A stretch of 64,000 nt of DNA, from NCBI RefSeq assembly GCF_000011225.1, contig NC_004432.1:806001-870000 (forward strand). The letters run 5' to 3'. Positions 1 to 12,595 of this stretch are shown here, one piece after another (position 1 is the stretch's first letter; each line of letters opens with the position of its first letter). The position numbers were made by a program, and so were the translations under genes. The stretch is from Malacoplasma penetrans HF-2 (lineage in GTDB: Bacteria; Bacillota_I; Bacilli_A; Mycoplasmatales; Mycoplasmoidaceae). A model generated the notes under the pieces. That model saw only the letters and a program-made list of their open reading frames with translations. It ran no database searches and had not been told where the DNA came from.

Positions 1-263
1 GATTTCTTCCCATGGATCAAGAAAAAGCAAATATATTTTTTCAATTGGTTAATAGTAGATATTTAAAAAGCTCAACAATTATTACAACAAATAAACTATT
101 TTCAGAATGGGGAAAACTATTCCAAGATGAAGTTATAGCAAGTGCAATATTGGATAGATTATTACATAAATCCCATGTTGTTAGCATTGCTGGAAAATCT
201 TATAGAAACTATGAGTCTTTAAAATTAAAAGAAGAAATTGAATGAAAGGATAATGTTAAATAA
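1..263 (+). CDS. istB: IS21-type transposition helper ATPase (IstB), C-terminal part
   Basis: Only the last 87 codons lie in the window; the frame is open from base 3. The visible part holds the C-terminal signature of IstB: a run ending in STIITTNK, then FSEWGKLF, DEVIASAILDRLLH and SHVV.I.GKSYR. IstB is an AAA+ ATPase that helps the IS21 transposase IstA capture its target. Reading TGA at 243-245 as Trp carries the protein on to the TAA at 261-263. The repeated end sequences of the element follow immediately. The upstream ATPase core (Walker motifs) lies outside the window, so whether the whole gene is intact cannot be judged. Confidence 0.9.
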
Positions 264-280
264 AACCCTTTTAAATAAAA

Positions 281-353
281 AAAGTTAAGTCCCACATTTA
301 TACTAAGGGGTGGGGAATTAACTTTACCGAAAGGGTGGGGAATTAACTTTACC
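281..353. mobile_element. Right end of IS21-like element with repeated terminal sites
   Basis: Two copies of a 21-bp sequence starting GGGTGGGGAATTAAC lie in direct orientation at 308-328 and 333-353, 25 bp apart. A partial inverted copy (AAAGTTAAGTCCCAC) lies at 281-295. Multiple short repeats inside the termini are typical of IS21 elements, where they bind IstA. The outer border is placed near 353-356 because an interrupted coding sequence resumes there. The left end and any target duplication lie outside the window. Confidence 0.75.
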
Positions 354-1235
354 AAAAACATATTTGAAAAAACTTAGATAAATACAATCCAAAAAAGAAA
401 AACTTAATTTGATTAGGTGATTCTTTAATCACAAGCAGAGATCACACCTATCCTCAATGATTAAAGGAAATGAGAGATGTTATGCAATCATGGTTAAAAA
501 TTTTTCCTTCTAATGAGTACAATTTCTTTGCCAAAAAACCATCCTTATTATAATGAAGATGAAGATACTGAGTGAACCAATAAAATTCCAAACAATATAA
601 GTGGGCAAGTCCAACTATCTAATTTGATAATTAATAATGAAGATCAAGCTTCACAAGTAATATATTTTCAAAAGGTTCCTTGAGAAATATTTTTGTCTTG
701 AGATTACAAGCAGCAAATGACAAATAAGAACTATGTGCCTTTTTTTAATTTAGAACCATCTTTAAGTAATACTTCTTTTATAGGATTCCAATATACTACT
801 ACATCTATTCAGACAACAGCTTTCTTTTTAAAAGATGCTTATAATTATTCTTTAGAAGATATTAATAAAGTATTAAATTCATTTTATTTCCCTATACCTG
901 AAACTTTTGATGTCATTATTAGAACAAATAAAGATTCATTTTCTGCTGATGATAGTTTAAATGGAATTTATGCTAAAAATAATATTTTAAAAATTAAAAA
1001 TATTTATGATCCATTTGTTTTTTTACATAGCTTTCCAGAATATGAAAAAAATCAAATTTTAGCATCTTCATTTATCAATCAAAATTATGATCCAAATTAT
1101 TCTGTTAATAATGAATATAATTTCTCTGATGTTGATAAGTCATTTTTTATTATTGGATTAATTGCAGTAATAACCTTTTCATTTCTAATTTTTATGTCTT
1201 TAAAAATATTTAAAAAAGAAAGTATAAATAAATAA
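354..1235 (+). pseudogene. Surface protein remnant, 5' end removed by the IS element, frameshifted
   Basis: Starting directly at the IS end, the plus strand reads (TGA as Trp) KNLIWLGDSL, then PSNEYNFF, PWEIFLSWDYKQQ and a C-terminal membrane segment (IIGLIAVITFSFLIF) with a basic tail. This is collinear with the protein on the opposite strand at 3552-5384, which has KNLVWMGDNL, PPNEYNYFF, GWELFLSWDNYQQ and a C-terminal anchor. The frame up to about 533 and the frame after about 543 differ by one; the shift falls at or next to the A6 run at 533-538 (CCAAAAAACC). The signal peptide and about the first half of the protein are missing. It is therefore the 3' remnant of a paralogue destroyed by the transposon. 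An internal ATG at 717 could still start a 172-residue fragment, but nothing suggests it is used. Confidence 0.8.
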
Positions 1236-1240
1236 TTTTT

Positions 1241-3568
1241 TTAAGATCACTTTACATTTAATTTAAAAACTAATATTTTAGGATATTGTCAAGATTCTTT
1301 CCCTACATCCAAATAAGTCACAGAATTACCAGTGTCATTTTTTTCTTTCTCATTTCCTGCTGCCAATTTTAAATCTATTGCAAAGTATAGATTATCATTT
1401 GTATTGTTATTATTGAAAATATCTTTTAACCCATCATTAGGTCATTCATATTTTTCATTATTAAGTTTACTAATTTCAGTTGAGTTTTCATTTACATAAA
1501 TCTTATCAGTTTTTAAAATTGCTCAGTTGCTATATCTATTTTTGCTATTGATTTCATCATACAACCACAAACCACTAGAAAAGTCTTGATTTGATATACC
1601 TCCTTTTAAATTAAAGTATTTTCAAATAGTTTGATCTAAATTAAAACTGTTTTTATTATCTTGTGAATTAATAAATTCAAATATTTTGGATGCTCAATTT
1701 GTGTCAGACTTTTCTATTGAAATTTCTTCATTTGATAAGTCAACTGATTTTGATCAATAATCTTTTATATTAATCACAATATTTGCTATTCCAAAATAAT
1801 AGAAAGAATTGTTAGTGTCTATTTCAACTTTATAAGAGTTATTAATTGAATCATATGAAATATTGCTTATTGTTAAATCATTCCACATAATTCTTTTGTA
1901 AGTTTTCTTAACTAATAACATTATTTCATCATTAGATAATTCTTTACTTAAATCACTCGTGAAATAATCTATATGATTTGAAAAACTACCATCATAATCT
2001 TTAAATAATTCTTTGTTAATTTCAGACTTTTTTGTATTTTTATTTCAAAATAAATCAATTTGTTTTAACAATTGATCATTATATGCTCCCCAATCATTTT
2101 TTATTGGATTAACTAAATCTGAAATAACTCATGAAAAAAAATTAAATTGATAATAGTCAATTGGATTTCTTTCAAAATTTTTAAGAACTTTTAAAGATGG
2201 TAGCATAATTCCATTTCTATCAAATAAACCTTGATTACTTCAATTGTATCCATATTTTCAATCTAAGCTTTTATCACTGTTTGTTATGTAATTTATCCCT
2301 GATTGGCTAGCTCAAGTTTGTTTTCCTTTGTACAATCATCCGGGTTCTCAATAGTAAAATCCTGTTTCTTTATCAGGAGTTAATTGTGAAATCAGATTTA
2401 AAAAAGCATTCAGCATAACAACTTGACCACTGCTAGTTGTTGGAATACTATTACTATTAGTTTTATAATCTAAATCTCCTGTATACCCTGTATTGTCTGA
2501 AGTGTATGGAGTTGAGTATTCTTCAAAGATGATTTCTTTACCTAACTTTGTTCAAAAGCTAGAAAAATCTTGTCTAAATTTTTCTAAATTCAAACTTCAA
2601 AATGGATAATAAGTTACACCAACAATATCTAAATTTTCATCAATAAACTGATCATTTAAAAATGTTGATATAGCCTTTTTTGAAGTTTGACTACTTAGAG
2701 ATTCTAAATGAACAGCTATTTTTATATTTGTGTTTTTATTGTATGTTTTATTTATATACTCTTGTGCTTCATTAACTGCCTCAATTGCACTTCTTAAGTA
2801 TTTTATTGAAACATCAGGTTTTAAGTAATCTGATTCAAATTTAGAATCATCATTTCCTCAAACAAAACCTTTAGTAATTTCATTCCCAATTTGTACTTGA
2901 GCTGGTAAAACACCTGTTTCCTGGTAAATCTTTACTAATGAATTATAAGTAAAATCTTTAATAGCTTTTTTTATGCCTTCAGTATCCAAACCATCTCAGG
3001 CTTTTGGATTAATTTGATGACCAGGATCTGCCCAAAAATCAGAATAGTGAAAATCTAGATTGAAATGATTTATACCCTCTTTAATAGCTTGTTTCATAAT
3101 ATAAATATCTGTATCTAAATCATTTACACCTTCTAATTCTCCCATATATGATTTTTTGTTTTCGTCATATGGATCATTTCAAAGTCTTAAACGAATTGAA
3201 TTCACATCACCTTGATCTTTTAAAATTTTGAAAAAGTTTTGATATTTTCTATTTCCATTGTCATCAATGTATGAATATAAATTATTATCAATATAATCTT
3301 GGATTGTTTGTTGAGTGTTATTTATAGTTATATTTTCAGTTTCATATTCTTTGTAACTATATGAAGATTTATCATCTTTTTTAATATTTTGTTCATTTAA
3401 AAAATTTGATGTTACATTTACATAACTTGAAATATCTACACCTTTTATAAAACTTTTAACAGTTTTAACCATCTCTAATTCAGATGAAACTGGAGCACAA
3501 GAAGTAACAAAAATTGATGCTCCTAAAATAGTTGAAACTAATGATATTTTTTTAATTTTGTTTTTCAT
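1241..3568 (-). CDS. GH53 endo-beta-1,4-galactanase-like lipoprotein
   Basis: 775 residues with TGA as Trp. The N-terminus is a lipoprotein signal, with lipobox FVTSC giving Cys at about residue 24. The family 53 glycosidase core follows: VDISSYVNV near residue 45, SIRLRLWNDPYD near 125, HFNLDFHYSDFWADPG near 160, QIGNEITKG with the likely acid/base Glu near 215, and IIFEEYSTPYT with the likely nucleophile Glu near 330. GH53 enzymes cleave beta-1,4-galactan and arabinogalactan. The 300 or so residues after the barrel are not recognised and may bind substrate or the cell surface. The start follows AAGGA and overlaps the end of the upstream gene by 17 bp, so the two are co-transcribed with the glycosyltransferase. 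A role in trimming or releasing a galactose-containing surface glycan is inference. Confidence 0.85.
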
Positions 3569-5384
3569 TTTTATTTTTCCTTTTTAAAAACATATATGAA
3601 CATGCAGCAATCAGAACTAATAAAGATAAAGTAATCAAAGGAATATAAAAATATTTTAGACTATTTGAATTATTGTCAGTATTTTCATTAACTTCTCTAT
3701 TGAATTGATTTGTAGTTTTCTTGTTGTTTAAGTACATTTCATAAAATTTTTGATAGGGTTTGTAAATTGAATCTAAGAAATTTAAATTTCTTGAAACATT
3801 TTCATCATATGGTTCAGATGATAAATAAATGTTTCACCCTCATAATCCATAAGTTCCTACAATAGGAAAATTACTAGAAGCAATAGAAAGAAATGCTTGT
3901 TCTTCTGTATATCCATACTCATTCAAAGTAAATGAATATGTAGTAAGTATTACTGAAGTAGAATAAAGTAAACCAACAAAAGAGGTTTGAGGATTTATAC
4001 TCTGATTTGTTTTGCTTGTAAAGAAAGGTGTGTAAGTTGAATTATTAATATGTTGTTGATAGTTATCTCAAGATAAAAATAATTCCCATCCAAATGATTT
4101 AAAAATAATTGGATTAATATTTGCTTTTTCAACAATATGATTAGTTAGCTTTATTTGATCTTCAATTGAATATGATGGGTGGTGTTTAAAGAAGTAATTA
4201 TATTCATTTGGAGGATATTTTTTTACCATTGATGCATAAGTGTTTTGAATTTCATCATTAATTATTTGATCACTTAGATCTACTGGTAAAAGATTATCGC
4301 CCATTCAAACAAGGTTCTTCTTATTCTTATCATAATAATTTGAACCAACCTCTATAAAGTCTAAAAAGTTTGAAATATTCACTTTAAAAAACAATTCATA
4401 GTTACTTATAAACTTTTGAATTTGATTGCTATTAGAAGTTCCATATAGTTGATTAGATACTCCATAATACCCAATATCAAATATATAAACATCATACATT
4501 TGTTCCTTTGTTAAACCTCAATGTAATGGAGCATCATCATATTCTAAAATATGAAAAACTACAATAACATCACTTAACTTTAAAAAATCTTGGAATCTAT
4601 ATTGAGCTAATAATTGAGCTCTTTCATCATCTGTTGTACTATTGTTTATCAACTTTTGTCACTTCTCTTTTGTTTCAACTTCAGTTCAATTATTTTCTTT
4701 GTATCTTGAAACATAAGTTTGAGCAAAACTAAATGTTTGAGCATTACCATCTGAAAGAGTATATATCTTATTTATATATGGCAACAATTTTGATAACCCA
4801 TTATATGAACCACTATTAAAAATAGAATCAATTGATAAATCAGCACCTCATATATCTATTTTTTTGCCTGAATCTAGTAATGTCTTATAATATTCATAAA
4901 TTTTAACTAAATGATTATCTAAAGGATGAGTATTATATAGTTCATTATTAGAAACAGAAGTTATGTCATTAGTTTCTTTAACTAATAGTAAATTTTCATT
5001 ACTCTCAATGACTGAATAATCAAATCTGTTATTTGTATAGTCATCACTTCTCATAAAATAAGCAATAGGTTTTATGCTTTGGTTGTTAGATATTTGGGAT
5101 GTAGCATCTAAAGAAAGCATATATGTTAAAGCTATAATACTTTCTTGATAAACAAGAGCAGCACTTCTTGTGAAAAATATCTTAATAGTGTTAGTGTTTT
5201 GTGCAGATTCTTTAATAGAATCAATCCATTTTTGATTTGTTTTAGTTATTGAATTTGATTGAAGTTTAGTTACATCTAATGAAATAACTTTTTCTGAATT
5301 AAGTGATGTTGTTGAAAGTAAGGAAACTGTAATAAAACTACTTAAAGAAACAAAAGTATTTAATTTTTTATTAAATGATTTCAT
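3552..5384 (-). CDS. Membrane-anchored surface protein of unknown function
   Basis: 610 residues. It has an N-terminal signal sequence (KLNTFVSLSSFITVSLLS) without an evident lipobox Cys, and a long ectodomain of about 540 residues rich in Asn, Ser and Tyr. Near residue 577 comes a single membrane helix (YFYIPLITLSLLVLIAAC), followed by a short basic tail. The layout is that of a type I surface protein. I do not recognise the ectodomain. A broken paralogue lies at 354-1235 on the other strand, so this is a small family. The start is preceded by GGAGTAAAA. It sits between a glycosyltransferase (33 bp upstream) and a GH53 lipoprotein (17 bp overlap), so it may handle the same glycan; that is inferred from position only. 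Confidence 0.8.
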
Positions 5385-5417
5385 TTTTACTCCATTTTGA
5401 TTTAATAAATTTAAAAA

Positions 5418-7085
5418 TTATGGAAAAGTTACAAGACTAGAATATTGATTGGTAACATTATTTCTATGAAAATTATTTATCTTTATATTTGGCACCATTG
5501 TAAAAACAATAGACATGTATAAAGGACAAATAGTAAGAAAAACTCATAACAGTCCAAATAGACCAATTTTAGGTATGAATATACTTATTAAAACTACTGA
5601 TGTTAACAAAATTGTAGATACTATTATTTCTACAATATTAGTTTTAATTGCATATCATATAGAGACTTTTTCACCTTCTTTTTTAGGTGTTACAAAAAAA
5701 GAAAATCTTTTTCCAAAAAGCCCTTTAATGACTGCTGTAATAGAAGAAGTAAATAATGATAGATAAACTAAATATTGAAAAAGTAAAACTAACACTAGAT
5801 GGAAAAAATTTACTTTCTTCCAATAAAACATTGTTAAATTGATTAATGGAATTGAAGTCAAAATAACTGATAGTAATATGTATCAATCAAAATAACTGAA
5901 ACTAAAATTCAATGGATATAGAATACTAATATTTATTACAAGAGAAAGTAATGAAAATATTGTTATAAAGAAACTTGCTTGATTTAAAAAGATATCTATT
6001 TTTTTAAAAAATGGAGCTTTAAAAAAGAAAATTTTTCATCCTATCTTTTTAAAACATTCAACCCCTCCCATAGTTCATCTAAATTGCCTTTTCTTAAATG
6101 AAATATAGTCACTTGGGAATTTTTCATAGCAAACAATATTATTAGCATAAGCTGTTAAGAAATTATTTTTTAAAGCTTGAAATGTTAGTGCTCAATCTTC
6201 TAGTAATATTTCTGGAAAACCTCCTGATTTTTCATAACATTCTCTTTTAATCATTGCACCGTGGCCACATAAATTTAACATGCCTATACTATTTCTTACA
6301 TTGTATTGATTTTGTCATTGATAGTTATGTATATAACTCCCAATATAGTCAAACCAATTAGTTTGTCTTGTACAAAGATTTTTAGCTTGCAATATTCCTA
6401 ATTCCTTATTTTCTTCAAAATACATTAAAGATTTCCCAACAAAATCACTTGGAATTATTTCATCTGCATCTAATATGATAAAGAAATCATAATCTTTTCT
6501 TTTTAATAAAAAGTTGTTAATATTCCCAGCTTTAAAACCCTTATTATTTTTTCTTCTTATAACTTTTACATTTTCATATTTTCTAGCAAATTTATTAACT
6601 TGATCTTTATATTCTTTTTTATTGGAATCATCTAGTATAAAAAATTGGCAATTCTTATATTCTTGCTTTAGACTTTCAGTTATACTTTCTTCATCAAAAT
6701 CATTACATGTACAATAAACAATAAATACAACATAGTTTAAATTATTAATTTTAGATTTATTTAGCAAATAATCTTTATTTCTTAGAACTCTTTCTGCTCT
6801 TATATTTTTTCTAATAAAAATGTAATATAAAGTCTGAATAAACTCTTTTATATTGTTGCAAAACAATAAGCTAAAGAATATAAAATTGAAAAATATCAAA
6901 ATTCTTGTTGCTATTTTTGAATATGAGAAATTAGTATTCTCTCATTGCAAAATAATATTTACATAGTAGGAAAGAATCACAACTAATATTCAAAGCAAAA
7001 TTGTAATTCATCAAATTAAGTTATATAAATATTTTTCTTTTTTATCTTTTTTGAGATTAATAAATTTATTTTTAGTATTTTTCAT
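5418..7085 (-). CDS. Processive-type GT2 membrane glycosyltransferase
   Basis: 555 residues. Two membrane helices lie in the first 80 residues, then a GT-A domain, then several helices from about residue 355 onward. Motifs in order: CNDFDE near 127, DDSNKK near 152, the metal-binding LDADE near 205, the catalytic-base context LLEDW near 298 and QFRW near 337. The D, DxD, ED, Q(Q/R)xRW set marks cellulose-synthase and hyaluronan-synthase-like enzymes that polymerise and extrude a polysaccharide. The start at 7085 was chosen because the frame upstream of an inner start (6899) encodes the first membrane helix. It is first in an operon with the surface protein and the GH53 lipoprotein. The sugar polymerised cannot be read from the sequence; a galactan would fit the GH53 partner. 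Confidence 0.85.
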
Positions 7086-7208
7086 ATATTAAAAAACATC
7101 AATTAGTAAGAATTGTATTACTATTTCAAAAAAAAAAAAAAACCCCTTTTTTTTTTAAAAACACATGCGTTTTCAGTAGTAAATTTATTTAGTTTTTTAT
7201 AAGTTTTT
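7086..7208 (-). terminator. A/T hairpin after glpK, ahead of the glycosyltransferase
   Basis: This short gap holds a homopolymer palindrome at 7128-7156: fifteen A, four C, ten T on the plus strand. Read leftwards it is A10-GGGG-T15, an AT-only stem running into a long U tract. It probably ends glpFOK transcription and separates it from the next operon. The runs are long enough to slip during replication. Confidence 0.5.
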
Positions 7209-8750
<1,542 letters not shown>

Positions 8751-8756
8751 TTAGTA

Positions 8757-9902
8757 TTAGTGAAATACTTTATATTTCTTGTGGTAGAAGTCTTTAGTAA
8801 TTAATTCTAAACCACTCTTAGATAATAGTTTTTCAATGTATAAAGCAATTGCTGGAGCAGAAGCTAAAGCTGGTGATTGCATTCCAGCAGCATTAATGAA
8901 ATTCTTATTATTTTTTGCACATCTAATAACAAAGTCATTAGTTTCTACATCTATTGGTCTAGAACCTGATAAAGTCATCACAGTTCTACTCATATCTAAA
9001 GATGGAATTATATGTTTACCAATATCACCAATGTAATCATATTTTTCTCTAGTTACTAATCTTGTATCTTCTTTAGCAACTCCTTCTTCAGCAGTTGGAC
9101 CAACCAATACATGTCCATCTAACATTGGAGCAACTATTACACCTTTACCATGAATAGTTGGTACCATGAAACAAATTGATTTAACAACACCATTAAGAGA
9201 ACGGTCTAAAATTCTATATCCCCCTCTTCTTGTTGTTTGTTTAAAGTCTCCACAATTTGCCATTTCTGCAATTCTGTCAGCATAGTGACCAGCAGCATTA
9301 ACAATGTATCTTGAGCTTACAATTTCTCTATTGTTAATTTCAATATTGAATTGATTGTTTACAAATTCAATTCCAGTAACTTCAGAATTTTTTCTTAACT
9401 CTACTCCATTACCTTCAGCCACTGCTAAAAATGCAGATGTAGCTTGAACAGGATCAATTGCTCATGAACTTGTACATAACAATGCACCAGCAACATCTCT
9501 GTTTAAGTTTGGTTCTCTTTCTAATAATTCTTCTTTAGAAATAATTCTCATATCAGAAGCTAATACACCATTAGTTATTCCACGGTCATATAGCATCTTT
9601 ACTGCATCCATTTCTTCTTCATTGAAAGCAATAATTAATGAGTCAACTTGTGCTCTAGAAAAATCTAGAACTTTAAAGATTTCTTCTCTTCAAATTCTGT
9701 TTCCTAAAACATTTAATTTTGCTTCAAGTTTATGTGGTTCTGGATCAAATCCACCATGAATTACACCAGAGTTACCTTTTGATGTTTCATCAGCATAAAC
9801 TGGATTTTTTTCTAATAATAAAATTTTTAAATTATATCTTGAAAGTCTGTAGGCAATAATAGAACCAATTATTCCACCACCTACTATTGTTAAATCGTAC
9901 AT
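8757..9902 (-). CDS. glpO: Glycerol-3-phosphate oxidase (H2O2-forming)
   Basis: 381 residues. It starts YDLTIVGGGIIGSIIAYRLS, a Rossmann FAD-binding GxGxxG motif, followed by the acidic end of beta-2 (LLLEK). NSGVIHGG near 44 and the C-terminal NAAGMQSPALASAPAIA segment are typical of the short, soluble DAO-type enzymes of mycoplasmas. These use oxygen and give dihydroxyacetone phosphate plus hydrogen peroxide, a known cytotoxic product in M. pneumoniae and M. mycoides. The length is far shorter than membrane GlpD dehydrogenases (over 500 residues). It lies between glpF and glpK. Oxidase rather than dehydrogenase activity is inferred from the subfamily. Confidence 0.88.
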
Positions 9903-9953
9903 TTATATATCACCTTGAAAGTTAAATTCTTTCATTTTCCTTTTTTTAAAAAA

Positions 9954-10772
9954 TTAAATTAAACCAAAGCATCCCATTACTACTCCAGCAGCCATTGGAG
10001 CAACAACTGGAACTCAGCTGTATCCTCAATCACAGATACCAGCAACTTTATCTTCTTTTCTTAAGAAATTAACAAGACCTGCAAAAACAATTCTTGGACC
10101 TAAATCTCTTGCTGGGTTCAATGAGAAACCAGTTGCAGATCCTAAAGACATACCAATAGAAGTAATAATTAACATTACAAATAATGGACCAATGTTTACA
10201 CTTGGAATACCACTCTTATTGCTTCCAAAAACTAAAATCATTCCAGTTAATACTAAAGTACCAACAAATTCATAAGATAAGTTAAAGATTGTTGCTTTAT
10301 CTTCTTTGTTTTTGTAAGCTGCACCAGTTGAATGAGCACCTCTAATTACATCTAGTGGGTTTTCTCTGTCTTTAATAAATTTGTAGTTAATAAAGTTTAA
10401 AACACTTTGTCCTAACATTGCACCTAGCATTTGGAAAATAACTGAAATAAAGAAAGTTGCAGCAATACCTGCAGCTACACTTCCAGTTGCTAAAATCCCT
10501 GTAGCATAAAGTCCACCAGGATTTTTAGAAGCAATGATAGCTTGCATAATAGAAACCACTGGGTTTAATCATCCATCTCCACCCATGGCAATAGAGACCA
10601 TAGCACCTGCAAAAACTGCTAGACCTCATGCAAATGAAATTAAGATTCATTTTCCTGATTGATTAGCATTCATCCTTTTGTAAGAAACTGATGCACAAAC
10701 ACCATTTCCTAAAAGAATTAACACAGCAGTACCAACCAATTCAGAAAGTAGACCTAATCATCACGTAGTCAT
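9954..10772 (-). CDS. glpF: Glycerol uptake facilitator (aquaglyceroporin)
   Basis: 272 residues with about six membrane helices of the MIP family. The two pore half-helix motifs are seen: the first as GWLNPVVS (NPV in place of NPA), the second as LNPARDLGPR, whose D after NPAR is characteristic of glycerol facilitators rather than water channels. The start is preceded by GGAAGGA. It is the first gene of glpF-glpO-glpK. The altered first motif (Val for Ala) lies beside the selectivity filter and may be lineage-specific. Glycerol is the expected substrate given the kinase and oxidase behind it. Confidence 0.93.
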
Positions 10773-10815
10773 ATTATCTTTTCCTTCCGAATTTATTATT
10801 CGCTAAAAAAATTAA

Positions 10816-10833
10816 TGTAGAAATACATCTACA
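10816..10833. promoter_or_regulatory. Inverted repeat in the glpF leader, possible operator
   Basis: TGTAGA and TCTACA are separated by 6 bp, 43 bp upstream of the glpF start. The perfect 6-6-6 dyad lies between the gene and a weak leftward TATAAA (10929-10934), where a repressor or RNA hairpin could act. No known consensus was matched. Confidence 0.35.
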
Positions 10834-10993
10834 ATTTAAAGTTTCCAACTAGTCGAAAAAAATTTAAAAACAAAAAAATTTTAAAATTAAAATTAATCGC
10901 AAAATTTTTTTGCTCTTAATAAAGACATTTTATATCATCATTTTTTTAATGAATCATAAGTAAAATAAAGTGGTATAATTGTGGTCAACAAAC

Positions 10994-11035
10994 AAAAAAC
11001 CTAATTAAAATCTTTATGTTTTAATTAGGTTTTTT
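10994..11035. terminator. Bidirectional terminator after recA
   Basis: A 17-bp perfect stem (AAAAAACCTAATTAAAA with its complement, 10994-11010 and 11019-11035) and an 8-base loop, with A and T tracts on both sides. It lies 10 bp after the recA stop and works for leftward recA transcription. In the plus direction it would also stop anything coming from the TATAAT at 10974-10979. Confidence 0.85.
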
Positions 11036-11044
11036 ACTTTTTAT

Positions 11045-12034
11045 TTACTTATTATTTTTATCAATTTCATCAAAAACAAGTTTTTTAATTTCATCATATA
11101 TTTCATTATTTTCTTTTAAATATGAATCTAAGTTATTTCTACCTTGTGCTAGTTTTGTCTCATTATAATAAAATCAAGATCCTGATTTTTTAATAATTTC
11201 ATACTCGATTGCAAAATCTATGATTTCTTTTGTTGGATCAAATCCTTTGTTGAAAAAGATATCAACAAAACAATTTTTAAAAGGAGGCGCAACTTTATTT
11301 TTAGTAACAGTAATTTTAGATCTAATTCCAATTACATCAGTTCCTGATTTAATTAATTCACTTCTTCTCACATCTAACCTTAAAGTGCTGAAAAACTTTA
11401 ATGCTCTTCCACCTGTTGTAATTTCGTTGTTACCAAACATTACGCCAATTTTTTCTCTCACTTGATTGATAAAAATTACAGTAGTTTTATGTTTGCTTAA
11501 AGATGTTTGCAAGATCTTTAATCCCTTTGACATCATTCTTGCATGTGTCCCCATTGATTGGTCTTCCATTGATGATTCTATATCATTTTTAGGAACTAAT
11601 GCTGCAACTGAATCTACTACTATTAAATCAACCATATTAGTTTTAATTAATGCATCAATTATAGAAAATGCTTGTTCACCATATTCTGGTGTTGCAACTA
11701 ATAATTTAGTTGGATCAATCCCAAGGTGTGATAAGTATTTTGAATCTATTGAGCATTCAGCATCAATATATGCAACACTACCACCTTCTTTAATACATTC
11801 TTTAACACATTGTAATGCTATTGTTGTTTTACCAGAAGATTCATTTCCATAAATTTCAATAATCTTTCCTTTTGGGTATCCCCCAACTCCAATTGCATTG
11901 TCTAATAAAATACTCCCACTTTTAATAACTTGGTTATCAAAAGATTCAGATTGAGAAAAAGTTTCTTTTCCAAATTTTTTCTCAATCTCTTTAATTGCTA
12001 ATTCTAAAGCTTTTTGTTCTGTCATACTATTCAT
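11045..12034 (-). CDS. recA: Recombinase RecA
   Basis: 329 residues, a normal mollicute length with a short C-terminus. The Walker A loop is GNESSGKTT near 64-72. LLVATPEYGEQAF, VDLIVVDSVAAL (Walker B) and FINQVREKIGVMFGNNEITTGGRALKFF (loop L2 region) all follow in the right order. RecA drives strand exchange and homologous repair, which matters here because the p35 array and the ParC tail are rich in homologous repeats. The start at 12034 was chosen over an ATG three codons in because GAGGT lies eight bases upstream of it. cinA ends 63 bp upstream. No SOS-type operator was seen. Confidence 0.97.
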
Positions 12035-12097
12035 AATTTTTTACCTCTTAAGTTTTTATAAAAAGCTAAGAAGCAAAATAAATAAAGTTAATTAGTT

Positions 12098-12595
12098 TTA
12101 TTCATTAAACTTATCTGGACGATAAACTAATTTAAAAAGTTCTTCAATAATCTTTGAAACAATAGTAATTCTATTGTTTGTTTTTCCTTCATCTTTTAAA
12201 GTTATTTCAAAATCATATGCTTTATCTACAATGATAATACAAAAATATGCCTTGCATTCTCTGTATTCATTAATGTCTACATTGTTGAATGGTCCTGCAT
12301 GACCTGTTACTGATATTGAAATATCTGTTTTCAATTTATCTCTAATTCCTTTAGCCATCTCTCTTGCTACATTTGCAGAATAAGCAGTGTATTTGTCTAA
12401 AGTATCACCATTTACTCTAAGTAATTCTTTTTTTGCAAAATCTGTATAAGCTACAATACCACCTTTAAATACCTTTGATGCATTTGGTACATCAACAAAA
12501 GTAGAGGCAATCATTCCACCAGTTACAGATTCAGCTATTCCAAGAGTTAACTTAGATTTAAGCAATTCATTTATTATTATTTCTTTGTAATTCAC
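12098..12595 (-). CDS. cinA: CinA C-terminal domain protein (nicotinamide-nucleotide amidase family)
   Basis: 165 residues, corresponding to the stand-alone C-terminal CinA/PncC domain. LGIAESVTGGMIAS near the N-terminus, FKGGIVAYTDFAKKELL, A.AMAKG-type helix AREMAKGIRDK and ISVTGHAGP (family: SITGIAGP) are all present. Members deamidate nicotinamide mononucleotide or are linked to recA in the competence operon of Firmicutes; the position ahead of recA matches. GTG at 12593-12595 is taken as the start because GGAG lies six bases upstream. A TTG at 12605-12607 would add four residues but overlaps that ribosome site. The His in TGHAGP is unusual for the family. Confidence 0.85.
   Translation of the reverse strand: MNYKEIIINELLKSKLTLGIAESVTGGMIASTFVDVPNASKVFKGGIVAYTDFAKKELLRVNGDTLDKYTAYSANVAREMAKGIRDKLKTDISISVTGHAGPFNNVDINEYRECKAYFCIIIVDKAYDFEITLKDEGKTNNRITIVSKIIEELFKLVYRPDKFNE

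Noticed and set aside
3552-5384. Apparent stop codons splitting this and most other genes
   Set aside because: They are TGA at positions where relatives need Trp; only TAA and TAG were taken as stops.
5515-5766. Plus-strand open frames inside the glycosyltransferase, recA, parC and p35 genes
   Set aside because: They are antisense shadows of longer genes with recognisable motifs and have no ribosome site or family features of their own.
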